Of a stretch of 64,000 bases of DNA, positions 63,592 to 64,000 are shown piece by piece. The position numbers were made by a program, and so were the translations under genes. Position 1 is the first letter of the stretch; each line of letters begins with the position of its first letter. Origin of the DNA: Lottia gigantea (lineage: Eukaryota > Mollusca > Gastropoda > Lottiidae); the NCBI RefSeq assembly GCF_000327385.1, contig NW_008708227.1, positions 158,738 through 222,737 of the forward strand, given 5' to 3'. Under the pieces are notes generated by a model that worked only from the letters and a program-made list of their open reading frames with translations, searched no databases and had not been told where the DNA came from.

Positions 63592-64000
63592 CTGAAAAAA
63601 GTCAGAGAAACTAATGATTAACGACTAACATCATTGACCAAAATATACACGTTTGGAAATAGTTACGAGTGGTAGCAAGAGTAGTTTTGTATCATCGCCT
63701 ATGTGGGCTACAAGGATCCATTTTATCAATTGCCCGAGAACGCGATAGACTTTAGTTGAGTTTTCAAGTATATTTATTATCTTGAACAATTTCTCTTTAG
63801 TGCTGAAATACCTACCATAAGGTTACCGCCGAAATTTTCGGCGCTTAGATTCCTGGTAGTTTGTTCACTGCTGCGACAAAAGAAGGTCTGGAACATTATC
63901 CCGGTTGATTTTTAATTGATCGTGTCAAACTACCGTGACACAAGAATAATTGCTATTGCAGTCAAGTTATTAGACGAAGTAATACTAGCTTGGCATTGTG
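63592..64000. other. intron or upstream part of the CUB gene
   Basis: No further CUB exon recognised up to the window edge. The first visible exon (63591) starts in phase 1, so at least one more coding exon must lie to the right. Confidence 0.45.

Overview
The window looks like nuclear DNA of an invertebrate animal. It is strongly AT-rich, its genes are split by GT-AG introns of mostly a few hundred bases, polyadenylation signals are AATAAA, and it is full of minisatellites, hairpin MITEs and short dispersed repeats. The gene families (TMC channel, PXYLP1-type phosphatase, Roc-COR protein, CUB receptor) are all animal. A mollusc or other lophotrochozoan is my inference, not something the sequence proves. 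All exon models were assembled by eye from splice sites and reading phase.

Layout. Bases 1-14700 are gene-poor: a few isolated exon-like stretches, a 2-kb 24-bp minisatellite (about 4612-6600), smaller repeat arrays and one inverted-repeat element. At 14785-17779 (minus) lies a complete three-exon PXYLP1-like histidine acid phosphatase whose catalytic RHG motif is gone. Bases 18000-28000 hold a signal-anchor-like exon, a degenerate satellite, a dead PIF/Harbinger transposon with both inverted ends, a 168-bp hairpin MITE and a 29-bp minisatellite. At 28187-36216 (plus) is a 19-exon TMC channel gene, 691 aa, every exon in phase. At 37136-48316 (plus) is a Roc-COR protein resembling the GTPase part of LRRK2, with degenerate G motifs and a C-terminal CaaX box. 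Convergent to it, at 48955-50679 (minus), is a protein with two DUF442/PTP-like domains, one with and one without the catalytic Cys and Arg. Its promoter and start codon sit in a near-perfect 223-bp tandem duplication. From 54600 to beyond the window (minus) runs a CUB-domain type I membrane protein with one PPxY and two LPxY motifs in its tail.

The genes are not an operon and no shared pathway is evident. A notable common thread is loss of catalytic residues: three of the five well-resolved genes carry at least one domain that keeps the fold of an enzyme but lacks its key residues (PXYLP1-like, Roc, and the first DUF442 domain). The most unusual DNA feature is a 63-bp tandem array in the CUB gene whose unit is a copy of the adjoining intron-exon junction. 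It puts more than 20 decoy 3' splice sites directly upstream of the real one.
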